NCBI RefSeq assembly: GCF_016861975.1 | Contig: NZ_BOMB01000024.1 | Location: 62,001 to 126,000 of the forward strand | Origin: Actinocatenispora rupis | Lineage (GTDB): Bacteria; Actinomycetota; Actinomycetes; Mycobacteriales; Micromonosporaceae | Length of the DNA: 64,000 bases | Direction: 5' to 3' | Part shown: piece by piece, positions 25,202 to 32,752 of the stretch | Layout of the letters: each line of letters starts with the position of its first letter | Position numbering within the stretch: position 1 is the first letter of the stretch | Notes under the pieces: generated by a model | The model's input: the letters and a program-made list of their open reading frames with translations, nothing else | Database searches by the model: none | Told to the model about the DNA's origin: nothing | Made by a program: the position numbers and the translations under genes

Positions 25202-27010
25202 TCACGCGGTAGCGCGGGCGGGTCTGTGTAGCGTACGCGGAAGGTTGGACTCGCCGGAGGGGTCCGCCACCGTCCGCGCCGAGTCGGCCTTACGGAGCAG
25301 GTCACGGAACCGCTCGGCGCCCGCGACGGGGCACGCCCAGCCCGGCCCCGCCGCCACCGCCGGCTCGGTCGCCTCCACGATCCGGGTGTCCGGCAGCTCC
25401 AGGAACGTCAGGATCCGCTCGGTCTCCTCGGCGGTCGCGCACGGTGTGGGACCGGGCGCGGATCGTACGGTCTCGGCGGTGGCGAGCAGGGTGTCCAGCA
25501 CCGGCCGCGGATGGACGCCGACCGGGGCGGTGCCGGCCGCGGCGAGCCGCCCGTACCGCACGACGGCCAGCTCCCAGCCGCCGACCGCGTCCCGCCGCGC
25601 GGCCAGCAGCTCCGGCAGCGCCGTCAGCGACCGCAGCCGCTGCATCCGCACCGCCGTCCGCAGCAGCGCGACCAGCCGGCCGCGCACCACGGCGGCCTCC
25701 TCGTACCGCTGGTCGGCGGCGAACGCGCCGATCCGGGCCAGCAGCCGGTCGACCAGTACGCCGGGATCGCCCCGGGTCAGGTCACGGAACGCGGCCGCGT
25801 GCTCCCCGTACGCCTCGGGCGAGATGCGGTGCTCGCACGGCGCCGCACACCGCCCGATCTCCGCCAGCGCGCACGCCGGGCTGGTCGACCGCACCGACAG
25901 CCGCTGCGTGCACTGCCGGAGCGGGACCGCGTCGTACACCCCCGCGGCGGCCAGCTCGGCGGTCCGCCGCGACGAGAACGGCCCCAGGTAGCTCCCGCCG
26001 TCGTCGGACAGCTTGCGCACCACCGACAGCCGCGGGTACGCCTCGGCGGTCAGCTTCAGCCAGTGCACCCGCTCCGGATACTTCGACCGCCTGTTGTACG
26101 GCGGCTTGTGCGCGGCGATCAGCCGCAGCTCCCGTACGCCGGCCTCCAGCGCGTGCGCGCACTCGACCGCCTCGATCCGCTCCGCCGCGGTCAGCATCTC
26201 CGTCATCCGGGCCCGCGTCTCCGCTGCCGTGAAGTAGCTGCGGACGCGGGTGGCGATGTCACCAGAGGTCCCCACGTACAGCGGGCGGTCCTTCGCGTCG
26301 CGGAACACGTACACCCCCGGGGTGTGGGGGAGGCCGTCGGCGAGGGACTTCTTGCGCCGCTGCACCGGGCTGACCGCCCGGGAGAACTCGGTCAGGTCGG
26401 ACAGCGTGTGCACCTGGTGGCTGCCGACCCGTTCGAGCAGGGCGTGCAGCACGTCGACGGTGGCGCGGGCGTCGTCCAGCGCGCGGTGGCACGGCTCGGT
26501 CGTGGTGCGGAAGTATGCCGCGAGGGTGGCGAGCTTGCAGTTCGGCACCTCGTCGCGCAGCAGCGTGCGGCGGGCCAGCGTCACCGTGTCGACCACCGGG
26601 AAGCCCGGCCACGGGTAGCCGAACTTGGCGCACGCCGCCTTCAGGAACCCCACGTCGAACGGCGCGTTGTGCGCCACCAGCACCGAACCCTTCGCGAACT
26701 CCAGGAACGCCGGCAGCGCCTCCTCCAGCCGCGGTGCCTCCGCCACCATGACGTCGGTGATCCCGGTCAGCACCGCGATGAACGGCGGGATCGTCATGCC
26801 CGGGTTGACCAGGCTGCCGAACTCGCCGAGCCGCTCGCCGCCGCGCACCTTCACCGCGCCGATCTCGGTGATGCCGGCGTCGGCCGGCGCGCCGCCCGTC
26901 GTCTCCAGGTCGACCACCACGAACGTGGTGGCGGCGAGCGGCTGGCCCACCTCGTCGATGGTCTGCTGGCGGAAGGCGGTGGGTGGGGGCGTCGCGGGCA
27001 CGTACGGCAC
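25202..27010 (-). CDS. DEDDh exonuclease / GIY-YIG nuclease fusion
   Basis: A 602-residue fusion. Residues 25-195 are a DnaQ-type 3'-5' exonuclease with DEDDh motifs (VVDLETTG, AHNAPFDVGF, HRALDDARAT). Residues 225-310 are a UvrC-like GIY-YIG domain (HTPGVYVFRDAKDRPLYVGT), followed by a UvrC-like region with a Cys cluster. The same fusion is Rv2191 in M. tuberculosis, which lies in the same neighbourhood. A role in DNA repair, akin to Cho/UvrC incision coupled to end trimming, is inferred. GTG 27010 is the start. Confidence 0.9.
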   Translation of the reverse strand: MPYVPATPPPTAFRQQTIDEVGQPLAATTFVVVDLETTGGAPADAGITEIGAVKVRGGERLGEFGSLVNPGMTIPPFIAVLTGITDVMVAEAPRLEEALPAFLEFAKGSVLVAHNAPFDVGFLKAACAKFGYPWPGFPVVDTVTLARRTLLRDEVPNCKLATLAAYFRTTTEPCHRALDDARATVDVLHALLERVGSHQVHTLSDLTEFSRAVSPVQRRKKSLADGLPHTPGVYVFRDAKDRPLYVGTSGDIATRVRSYFTAAETRARMTEMLTAAERIEAVECAHALEAGVRELRLIAAHKPPYNRRSKYPERVHWLKLTAEAYPRLSVVRKLSDDGGSYLGPFSSRRTAELAAAGVYDAVPLRQCTQRLSVRSTSPACALAEIGRCAAPCEHRISPEAYGEHAAAFRDLTRGDPGVLVDRLLARIGAFAADQRYEEAAVVRGRLVALLRTAVRMQRLRSLTALPELLAARRDAVGGWELAVVRYGRLAAAGTAPVGVHPRPVLDTLLATAETVRSAPGPTPCATAEETERILTFLELPDTRIVEATEPAVAAGPGWACPVAGAERFRDLLRKADSARTVADPSGESNLPRTLHRPARATA

Positions 27011-27239
27011 GGTAGGCGCCGGGTACGACGAAACCGCCCGCGGCGTCGGTGTATCGATCGTGGTGACTCGCTCGGCGCAGCTCGCCGCCGGCGTGCCGTG
27101 CGGCCCGGTCGATGTAAGACTGTGCCTATGGCAGCACCGGAACGGACCGCGTCGTGATCATGACGGAACGGTCATATCTGCCCACCCCGCGTGCCGGGGT
27201 GGCGTACCGGGCTGTCCGTACGCGGGCCGGGTGGTCGGC

Positions 27240-28586
27240 ATGAGTGCCGCCGTACCGGCAGAGCCCCGGCCCGAGCCGGACGACCCCGCCCTCGTCCCCG
27301 TACTCCCCGAGGCGGTGCGGCAGCGGGTGGTCACCCTCGCCGCGAACGTACTGGGTGGGCTGCCCGGCGACGACGTCCCCCCGGTACTCCGGCGCATCGC
27401 CCGGTTCGCCCCGCAGCGCCGGGCCCGGCTCGGGGCCACCAGCATCGCCGCGACGCTGTCCGCCGACCCGCTGTTCCGGCAGCGGGTCGCCGGCGTCATC
27501 CGCGACGCCGGCAACGACCTGACCGCCGCCGTCGCCGCCGGTACGAGCCCGGCCGCCGCCGACCCCGTCGAGGTCGGCGCGCTGGCGTACCTGCTGCGGC
27601 CGGACAACTGGATCGACCTCGTCGCCGGCAGCGCCGAGGCGGTCCGCAACGAGGCCGACCGGGACGCCACCGAACAGCGCGTCAAGGACGCCGAGCAGCG
27701 CGCCGACCGGGCCGAACAGGCCCGCGCCGCCGCCGTCGCCGAACAGGGCCGGCTGCGTGCCGAAGCCGCCGACGCGCGCGCCGAACTCGACGCGGCGCGG
27801 ACCGAACTGCGCGCCGTACAGAAGGAGCTGCGGGAGACCCAGCGGCGCGAACGGCGCGCGGTCGACACGCTCAGCGCCGACCGGGGCCGCGCCGCCCGCG
27901 CCGAACGCGACCACGAGGCCGAACTCCGCCGGCTGCGCGCCAAACTCGCCGACGCCGAGGCCGCCGCCGCCAGCGCCCGCGCGCACGGTACGAAGGCGCA
28001 CGCGTTCGACGATGCGCGGGCCTGGCTGCTGCTGGAGACCATCCGCAACGCCGCCCGCGGCCTCGTCCGCGAACTCGCGCTCGACCCGGTCGACCTGACC
28101 CCGGCCGACTTCGTCGCCGAGACCGCCGACGCGCCCGGCGGCGAACGCGCCAGCGAACGCGCCCTCGCCTCCGACGACCCTGCCCGGCTCGACCAGCTCC
28201 TCGCCCTGCCGCGGGCGCACATGATCGTCGACGGCTACAACGTCACCAAGACCGGGTACGGCGAGCTTTCCCTGGAACAGCAACGCAACCGGCTCGTCGG
28301 CGCGCTCGGCGCGCTGGCAGCGCGTACCGGGGCGGAGGTGACCTGCGTGTGGGACGGCGCCGAACCGGTGCACGGGGTCGCGCCACCGCCCCGCGGCGTA
28401 CGGGTGCTGTTCAGTCGCAAGGGCGAGACCGCCGACGAGGTGATCCGCCGCCTCGTACGCGCCGAGCCCGACGGGCGCGTCCTCGTCGTGATCTCCTCCG
28501 ACAAGGAGGTCGCCGACGGTACCCGCCGGCACGGCGCGTACCCGCTGTCGGCGTACACCCTGATCCGCCGGCTCGCCCGCGCCTGA
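27240..28586 (+). CDS. NYN-domain (YacP/Rae1-like) RNA-binding protein with coiled coil
   Basis: A 448-residue protein. The C-terminal 170 residues hold a PIN-like NYN nuclease fold with MIVDGYNVTKTGY (about 327) and acidic positions in CVWDGAEP and VVISSDKEV. Residues 135-255 form a long Ala/Glu/Arg-rich coiled coil. The N-terminal 130 residues are helical. YacP-type domains cleave RNA, in some cases ribosome-bound mRNA. ATG 27240 is the likely start; the frame is open far upstream but without coding character. Its stop lies in the first copy of the 78-bp repeat. Confidence 0.87.
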   Translation: MSAAVPAEPRPEPDDPALVPVLPEAVRQRVVTLAANVLGGLPGDDVPPVLRRIARFAPQRRARLGATSIAATLSADPLFRQRVAGVIRDAGNDLTAAVAAGTSPAAADPVEVGALAYLLRPDNWIDLVAGSAEAVRNEADRDATEQRVKDAEQRADRAEQARAAAVAEQGRLRAEAADARAELDAARTELRAVQKELRETQRRERRAVDTLSADRGRAARAERDHEAELRRLRAKLADAEAAAASARAHGTKAHAFDDARAWLLLETIRNAARGLVRELALDPVDLTPADFVAETADAPGGERASERALASDDPARLDQLLALPRAHMIVDGYNVTKTGYGELSLEQQRNRLVGALGALAARTGAEVTCVWDGAEPVHGVAPPPRGVRVLFSRKGETADEVIRRLVRAEPDGRVLVVISSDKEVADGTRRHGAYPLSAYTLIRRLARA

Positions 28587-28783
28587 CACCGGTGAGCATC
28601 GCAGCGAGCGGAGCGAGCGAGGAGCGGAGCCGGTGTCAGGCGCGGCAAGGGGTATGGCGCCTGACACCGGTGAGCATCGCAGCGAGCGGAGCGAGCGAGG
28701 AGCGGAGCCGGTGTCAGGCGCGGCAAGGGGTGGGGCGCCTGACACCGGTGAGCATCGCAGCGAGCGAGGAGCGGGGCGGGTCA
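28582..28783. repeat. three-copy 78-bp hairpin repeat after the NYN gene
   Basis: Copies start at 28582, 28660 and 28738, exactly 78 bp apart. Copies 1 and 2 are almost identical and carry an 11-bp perfect inverted repeat, CCTGACACCGG with CCGGTGTCAGG (28582-28592 with 28630-28640 in copy 1), around a GAGCGAGCGGAGCGAGCGAG core. Copy 3 is shortened and loses the right arm. Copy 1 includes the NYN stop codon. Confidence 0.9.
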
Positions 28784-28975
28784 GGCGGTGAGGTCGAGAG
28801 GTTCGGTGGGGACGAGGCGGAGCCGGGGCAGCATGCCCGCTTCGGCGAAGACGTCGATGGCCCGCCGTACGTCGTCGTCGAAGTGCAGCTCGGGCGGAGG
28901 TCCGAGCAGCACCGTCACCACGCAGTCCGCGCACGCCCTGCCGCGGACGGCGCACCGGTCGCAGTCGATGATCAT
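28781..28975 (-). CDS. small CxxC protein, conserved hypothetical
   Basis: A 64-residue protein, too short for many gene finders. It starts MIIDCDRCAVRGRACADC, giving two CxxC-type pairs (Cys5/Cys8, Cys15/Cys18) suited to a metal or redox site, then LLGPPPELHFDDDVRRAIDVFAEAG, a regular helix. ATG 28975 is preceded by GGGAGG. The stop lies at the edge of the third 78-bp repeat copy. Function unknown; it is divergent from the cupin gene. Confidence 0.75.
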   Translation of the reverse strand: MIIDCDRCAVRGRACADCVVTVLLGPPPELHFDDDVRRAIDVFAEAGMLPRLRLVPTEPLDLTA

Positions 28976-29122
28976 GGCGCCTCCCTGCCGGGACTCCGGG
29001 TCGTCGCCCGGATCGCACCGCACGTTACGCAGGGGGTACGACACTTCCGGCCAGGAACGGGCCGGGGTGGCCGCCCACCAGGACGAGGAGCGCAGCAGGT
29101 GACCGAACCCGAGGAACCGCCG

Positions 29123-29449
29123 ATGTCGCGGACCGTGCTGATGGACGTACCGCTGGCGGTGCCGGCGGGGACGGAGCGGGTGCAGGCGCGGCGGATCTCG
29201 ATGCGGCCGGGTGTCGCGTCGGGTGCGCACGTGCACAACTGCCCGGTGGTCGGCAGCATCGTCGCGGGATCCGTCGTGTATCAGGTGGCGGGGGAGCCGG
29301 CGCGGATGCTGGGCCCGGGTGACGTGTTCGTCGAGCCGGCGGGCGTGCCGGTGGCGCGGTTCGACGCGCAGGACGACGGCGCGGTGTTCCTGGCGTACTT
29401 CCTGCTCCGGGACGGCGAGGAGCCGGCGATCACCGGCGTGGACGGCTAG
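29123..29449 (+). CDS. cupin-domain protein
   Basis: A 108-residue single-domain cupin: SGAHVHNCPVVGSIVAGSVV carries the first metal-binding motif (two His) and GPGDVFVEPAGVPV the second. The metal and substrate are unknown. ATG 29123 has GAGGAA 6 nt upstream; an equally plausible GTG at 29099 would add eight residues (VTEPEEPP). Two bases separate it from the M48 protease gene. Confidence 0.82.
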   Translation: MSRTVLMDVPLAVPAGTERVQARRISMRPGVASGAHVHNCPVVGSIVAGSVVYQVAGEPARMLGPGDVFVEPAGVPVARFDAQDDGAVFLAYFLLRDGEEPAITGVDG

Positions 29450-29451
29450 CG

Positions 29452-30702
29452 GTGTCGGGGACGGCGGGTGCGGCGACCGGCGCGGGCGTACTGCTGGTGC
29501 TGCTGGTCGTGGTGGTGTCGGTGGCGGTGCCGTGGCGGTGGGCGCGGCCGACGCGGGCCCAGCGGGCGGCGGCGGTGCGGTCGATGCCGGCGGACGGGGT
29601 GGCGGAGGGCCGGCGCCTGCACGGCGAGCTGCGCCCCACCCGGTACGTGGGGATCGCGGTGGACCTGGTCGTGGCGCTGGTGCTGGGGCTGACCCCGCTC
29701 GGCGGGGATCTGGTGCACGCGGTCGGCGCGGCGGTCGGCGGCGGCCGGCTGGTCACCGCCGTACTCGGTGGTCTGGTGCTGGGTGCGCTCGGCACGCTGG
29801 TGGGGCTGCCGGTGACGGTGTGGCGGCGGCGGATCCTGCGCCGGTACGGGCTGCTCACCCAGCGGTTCGTGGGCTGGCTGGCGGATCTGGGCCGGGGTGC
29901 GGTGCTCGGCGTGGTGCTGGGCGGCGGCGCGCTGCTGGGGTTCTTCGCGCTGACCGGCGCGTACCCGGGTGGGTGGTGGCTGCCGCTGGCCGGTGCCGCC
30001 GCGCTGGTGTCGGTACTGCTGTCGCTGGTGTTCCCGGTGCTGGTGGAGCCGCTGTTCAACCGGTTCACGCCGATGCCGGCCGGGCCGCAGCGGGACGACC
30101 TGCTGGCGCTGGCCGCGGCCGACGGCGTACCGGTGCGTTCGGTGTTGGTGGCGGACGCGTCGCGGCGGACCCGGGCGGTCAACGCGTACGTGTCGGGTTT
30201 CGGCCCGACCCGCCGGATCGTCGTGTTCGACACCCTGCTGTCCGCCGCGCCGGAGGCCGAGGTACGCCTGGTCGTGGCGCACGAGCTGGGCCACGCCCGC
30301 TACCGCGACGTCCTGTTCGGGACCGTACTGGGCGCGCTCGGCGCGGCGTTCGCCGTGTGCGTGCTGTACCTGGTGGGGACGTGGCACGGGCTGCTCGCGC
30401 TGGCCGGCGCCCGCGACTTCACCGACCCGCGTTCGGCGGCGCTGCTGTTCGCGCTGGTGACGGTGGGGCAGCTGGTCGCGTCGCCGGCCGGCGCCCTGGT
30501 CTCGCGACGGCTGGAGGCACGGGCCGACGCGCACGCGCTGGACCTGACCGGCGAGTCCGGCACGTTCGCCGCGATGCAGCGCCGGCTGGCGCTGCGCAAC
30601 CTCGCCGACGTGGACCCGCCGACCCTCGAACACGTGCTGTTCGACTCCCATCCGAGCACCGCGGAACGCATCGCGGCGGCCGGCGCCGACCCCGCGCCGT
30701 AG
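29452..30702 (+). CDS. M48-family membrane metalloprotease
   Basis: A 416-residue zinc protease of the Ste24/HtpX class. The active site is VAHELGHARYRD (HExxH near residue 282), and a downstream Glu in SRRLEARADAHAL is the third zinc ligand. Five or six hydrophobic segments are spread over residues 5-30, 65-125, 150-195, 298-320 and 330-350. Such enzymes degrade membrane proteins. It starts two bases after the cupin gene and ends 10 nt before the glycosyltransferase. Confidence 0.92.
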   Translation: MSGTAGAATGAGVLLVLLVVVVSVAVPWRWARPTRAQRAAAVRSMPADGVAEGRRLHGELRPTRYVGIAVDLVVALVLGLTPLGGDLVHAVGAAVGGGRLVTAVLGGLVLGALGTLVGLPVTVWRRRILRRYGLLTQRFVGWLADLGRGAVLGVVLGGGALLGFFALTGAYPGGWWLPLAGAAALVSVLLSLVFPVLVEPLFNRFTPMPAGPQRDDLLALAAADGVPVRSVLVADASRRTRAVNAYVSGFGPTRRIVVFDTLLSAAPEAEVRLVVAHELGHARYRDVLFGTVLGALGAAFAVCVLYLVGTWHGLLALAGARDFTDPRSAALLFALVTVGQLVASPAGALVSRRLEARADAHALDLTGESGTFAAMQRRLALRNLADVDPPTLEHVLFDSHPSTAERIAAAGADPAP

Positions 30703-30712
30703 GATCGCCGGG

Positions 30713-31849
30713 ATGGGGCGGACGCTGCTGGTCACCAACGACTTTCCCCCGCGTACCGGGGGGATCCAGAACTTCGTGCACGCTCTCGCGGTGCGCCAGC
30801 CCGAGGACTCCCTGGTCGTGTACGCGTCGTCCTGGCGCGGTGCGGCCGAGTTCGACGCGGCGCAACCGTTCGAGGTGGTACGGGCGGACACGACGGTGCT
30901 GCTGCCGACCCCGCGGACCCGTCGGGAGGCGGTGGCGCTCGCCGTCGAGCGCGGCTGCGACACCGCCTGGTACGGGGCGATGGCGCCGCTCGGGCTGCTC
31001 GCCCCCGCGCTGCGCGCCGCCGGGGTCACCCGGCAGGTCGCGCAGACGCACGGGCACGAGGCCGGCTGGGCGGCCCTGCCCGGTACGCGCGGCCTGCTGC
31101 GCCGGATCGGCCGCCACGTCGACGTTGTCACGTACCTGGGGGAGCACTTCCGGACCCGGCTCGGGAGCGCGATCGGGCCGCGCGGGGCCCGGCTGGAGCA
31201 CCTGGCGCCGGGCGTCGACACGACGAAGTTCCGGCCGGAGCTGGTGACCGGGGAGGGCGCCGCGATCCGCCGCGAACTCGGCCTCGCGGACCGGCCGGTC
31301 GTCGTGTGCGTGTCCCGGCTGGTGCCGCGCAAGGGGCAGGACACGCTGATCCGCGCGCTGCCCGCGCTGCGCCGCCGGGTACCGGACGCGGCGCTGCTGA
31401 TCGTCTCCGGCGGCCCCGACCGGGACCGGCTGCGGAAGCTGGCGCGTGACACCGGGGTGACCGACCACGTCGTGTTCACCGGTTCGGTGCCGTGGGAGGC
31501 CCTGCCGCACTACTACGCGGCCGGTGACGTGTTCGCGATGCCGTGCCGGTCCCGCCGCGGCGGCCTGGAGGTCGAGGGCCTCGGCATCGTGTACCTGGAG
31601 GCGTCGGCGACCGGTCTGCCCGTCGTGGCCGGCGACTCCGGCGGCGCCCCCGACGCGGTACGTGACGGTGAGACCGGGTTCGTCGTCGGCGGCCGGGACG
31701 TACCGGCGCTGGCGGACCGGCTGGCCACGCTGCTGACCGACCGCGCCCTCGCCGAACGGATGGGCAAGGCCGGCCGCGCCTGGGTCGAGTCCGACTGGCA
31801 GTGGGACACCATCGCCGCCCGGATGCACACCCTGCTCACCGGGGTGTGA
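30713..31849 (+). CDS. GT4-family glycosyltransferase, PimB-like
   Basis: A 378-residue GT-B fold enzyme. The N-terminal loop TNDFPPRTGGIQNF binds the acceptor. The C-terminal half has the GT4 motifs SRLVPRKGQD (about 200) and the E-x7-E-type GLGIVYLEASATGLPVVAG. The sequence agrees well with PimB-type mannosyltransferases (Rv2188c), which add mannose to PIM1 on the inner membrane face; the same neighbourhood in M. tuberculosis supports this. Donor and acceptor are inferred. Confidence 0.87.
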   Translation: MGRTLLVTNDFPPRTGGIQNFVHALAVRQPEDSLVVYASSWRGAAEFDAAQPFEVVRADTTVLLPTPRTRREAVALAVERGCDTAWYGAMAPLGLLAPALRAAGVTRQVAQTHGHEAGWAALPGTRGLLRRIGRHVDVVTYLGEHFRTRLGSAIGPRGARLEHLAPGVDTTKFRPELVTGEGAAIRRELGLADRPVVVCVSRLVPRKGQDTLIRALPALRRRVPDAALLIVSGGPDRDRLRKLARDTGVTDHVVFTGSVPWEALPHYYAAGDVFAMPCRSRRGGLEVEGLGIVYLEASATGLPVVAGDSGGAPDAVRDGETGFVVGGRDVPALADRLATLLTDRALAERMGKAGRAWVESDWQWDTIAARMHTLLTGV

Positions 31850-31890
31850 GCCGTCCCGCGGCGGGTAGCCGGCACACGGGGGTGGTCGTC

Positions 31891-32520
31891 ATGACCCGGA
31901 AGGCGACGGTGCGCGCGCTGCTCGACACCTACGGCGAGACGTACGCGGAGCAGGCGGGGATCCGGTTGGCGGACACGCCGTCCCCGCTGTACCGGCTGCT
32001 GGTGCTGGCGACGCTGCTGTCCGCGCGAATCTCCGCCGACGTGGCGGTGGCCGCCGCACGCGAACTGTCCCGCGCCGGATTCCGTACCCCGCGGGCGATG
32101 CGGGACGCCACCTGGCAGCAGCGCGTCGACGCGCTCGGCCGCGGCCACTACCGCCGGTACGACGAGCGCACGGCGACGATGCTCGGTGAGGGCGCCGACC
32201 TGCTGCTGACCCGCTGGCGGGGCGACCTGCGGCGACTGCGCGCCGAGGCGGACGGCTCGGTGGCCGCGCTGCGCGACCGGCTCACCGCGTTCCCGGGGAT
32301 CGGCCCGACCGGCGCCGACATCTTCCTGCGCGAGGTGCAGGGGGTCTGGCCCGAGACCGCCCCGTACGTCGACCGCCGGGTGAGCGCCGAGGCGCGCGAA
32401 CTCGGCCTGCCGGCGACGGCGGCGGAGCTGGCCCGGCTGGTACCGCGCGGCGACCTGCCCCGGCTGGCCGCCGCCCTGGTACGAGTCCGCGGCCACGAGT
32501 CCGCCCTCCCCGCCGCCTGA
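31891..32520 (+). CDS. HhH-GPD (endonuclease III-like) protein, probably non-lyase
   Basis: A 209-residue protein with the helix-hairpin-helix fold of EndoIII: LVLATLLSARISADVAVAAA near 32 and the hairpin FPGIGPTGADIFL near 134, followed by the conserved Asp in PYVDRRV. The catalytic Lys of EndoIII (normally in LPGVGRKTA) is replaced by Thr/Gly, and the C-terminal 4Fe-4S cluster is absent. A monofunctional glycosylase or DNA-binding protein is more likely than an AP lyase. Its last codons form the first copy of a 42-bp tandem repeat. Confidence 0.8.
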   Translation: MTRKATVRALLDTYGETYAEQAGIRLADTPSPLYRLLVLATLLSARISADVAVAAARELSRAGFRTPRAMRDATWQQRVDALGRGHYRRYDERTATMLGEGADLLLTRWRGDLRRLRAEADGSVAALRDRLTAFPGIGPTGADIFLREVQGVWPETAPYVDRRVSAEARELGLPATAAELARLVPRGDLPRLAAALVRVRGHESALPAA

Positions 32521-32699
32521 CCGCGCTGGGCGGCCACGAGTCCGCCTTCCGCGCGGCCCGACCGCGGGCGGGCGGTCGCGTGTCCCCCTTCCGCGCGGCC
32601 CGATCGCGGGCGGGCGGTCGCGTGTCCGCCTTCCGCGCGGTCCGATCGCGGCTGGGTGGTCACGAGCCCGCCGGCCGCGCGGACTGGCCGCCTGCCGTG
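32491..32699. repeat. five-copy 41/42-bp tandem repeat extending the 3' end of the HhH-GPD gene
   Basis: Copies begin at 32491, 32532, 32574, 32616 and 32658. The shared core reads GG(C/T)C(A/G)CG(A/T)G followed by TCCGCC or TCCCCC, TTCCGCGCGG and a GATCGCGGGCGGGC segment. The first copy is the last ten codons of the gene plus its stop; the others are non-coding. The 42-bp spacing is exact among the last four. Confidence 0.88.
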
Positions 32700-32752
32700 G
32701 GTCGTGTCCGGCCAGCAGGGCGGCCCGGACGTGCCGGATGACCGTGGCGCCG

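Noticed and set aside
28582-28783. CRISPR-like array
   Set aside because: The units are contiguous tandem copies of 78 bp with internal hairpins; there are no unique spacers and no cas genes.
32491-32699. CRISPR-like array or coding extension on the minus strand
   Set aside because: Pure tandem repeat without spacers. The minus-strand frame through it reads 14-residue repeats but has no start, no ribosome site and overlaps the HhH-GPD gene.
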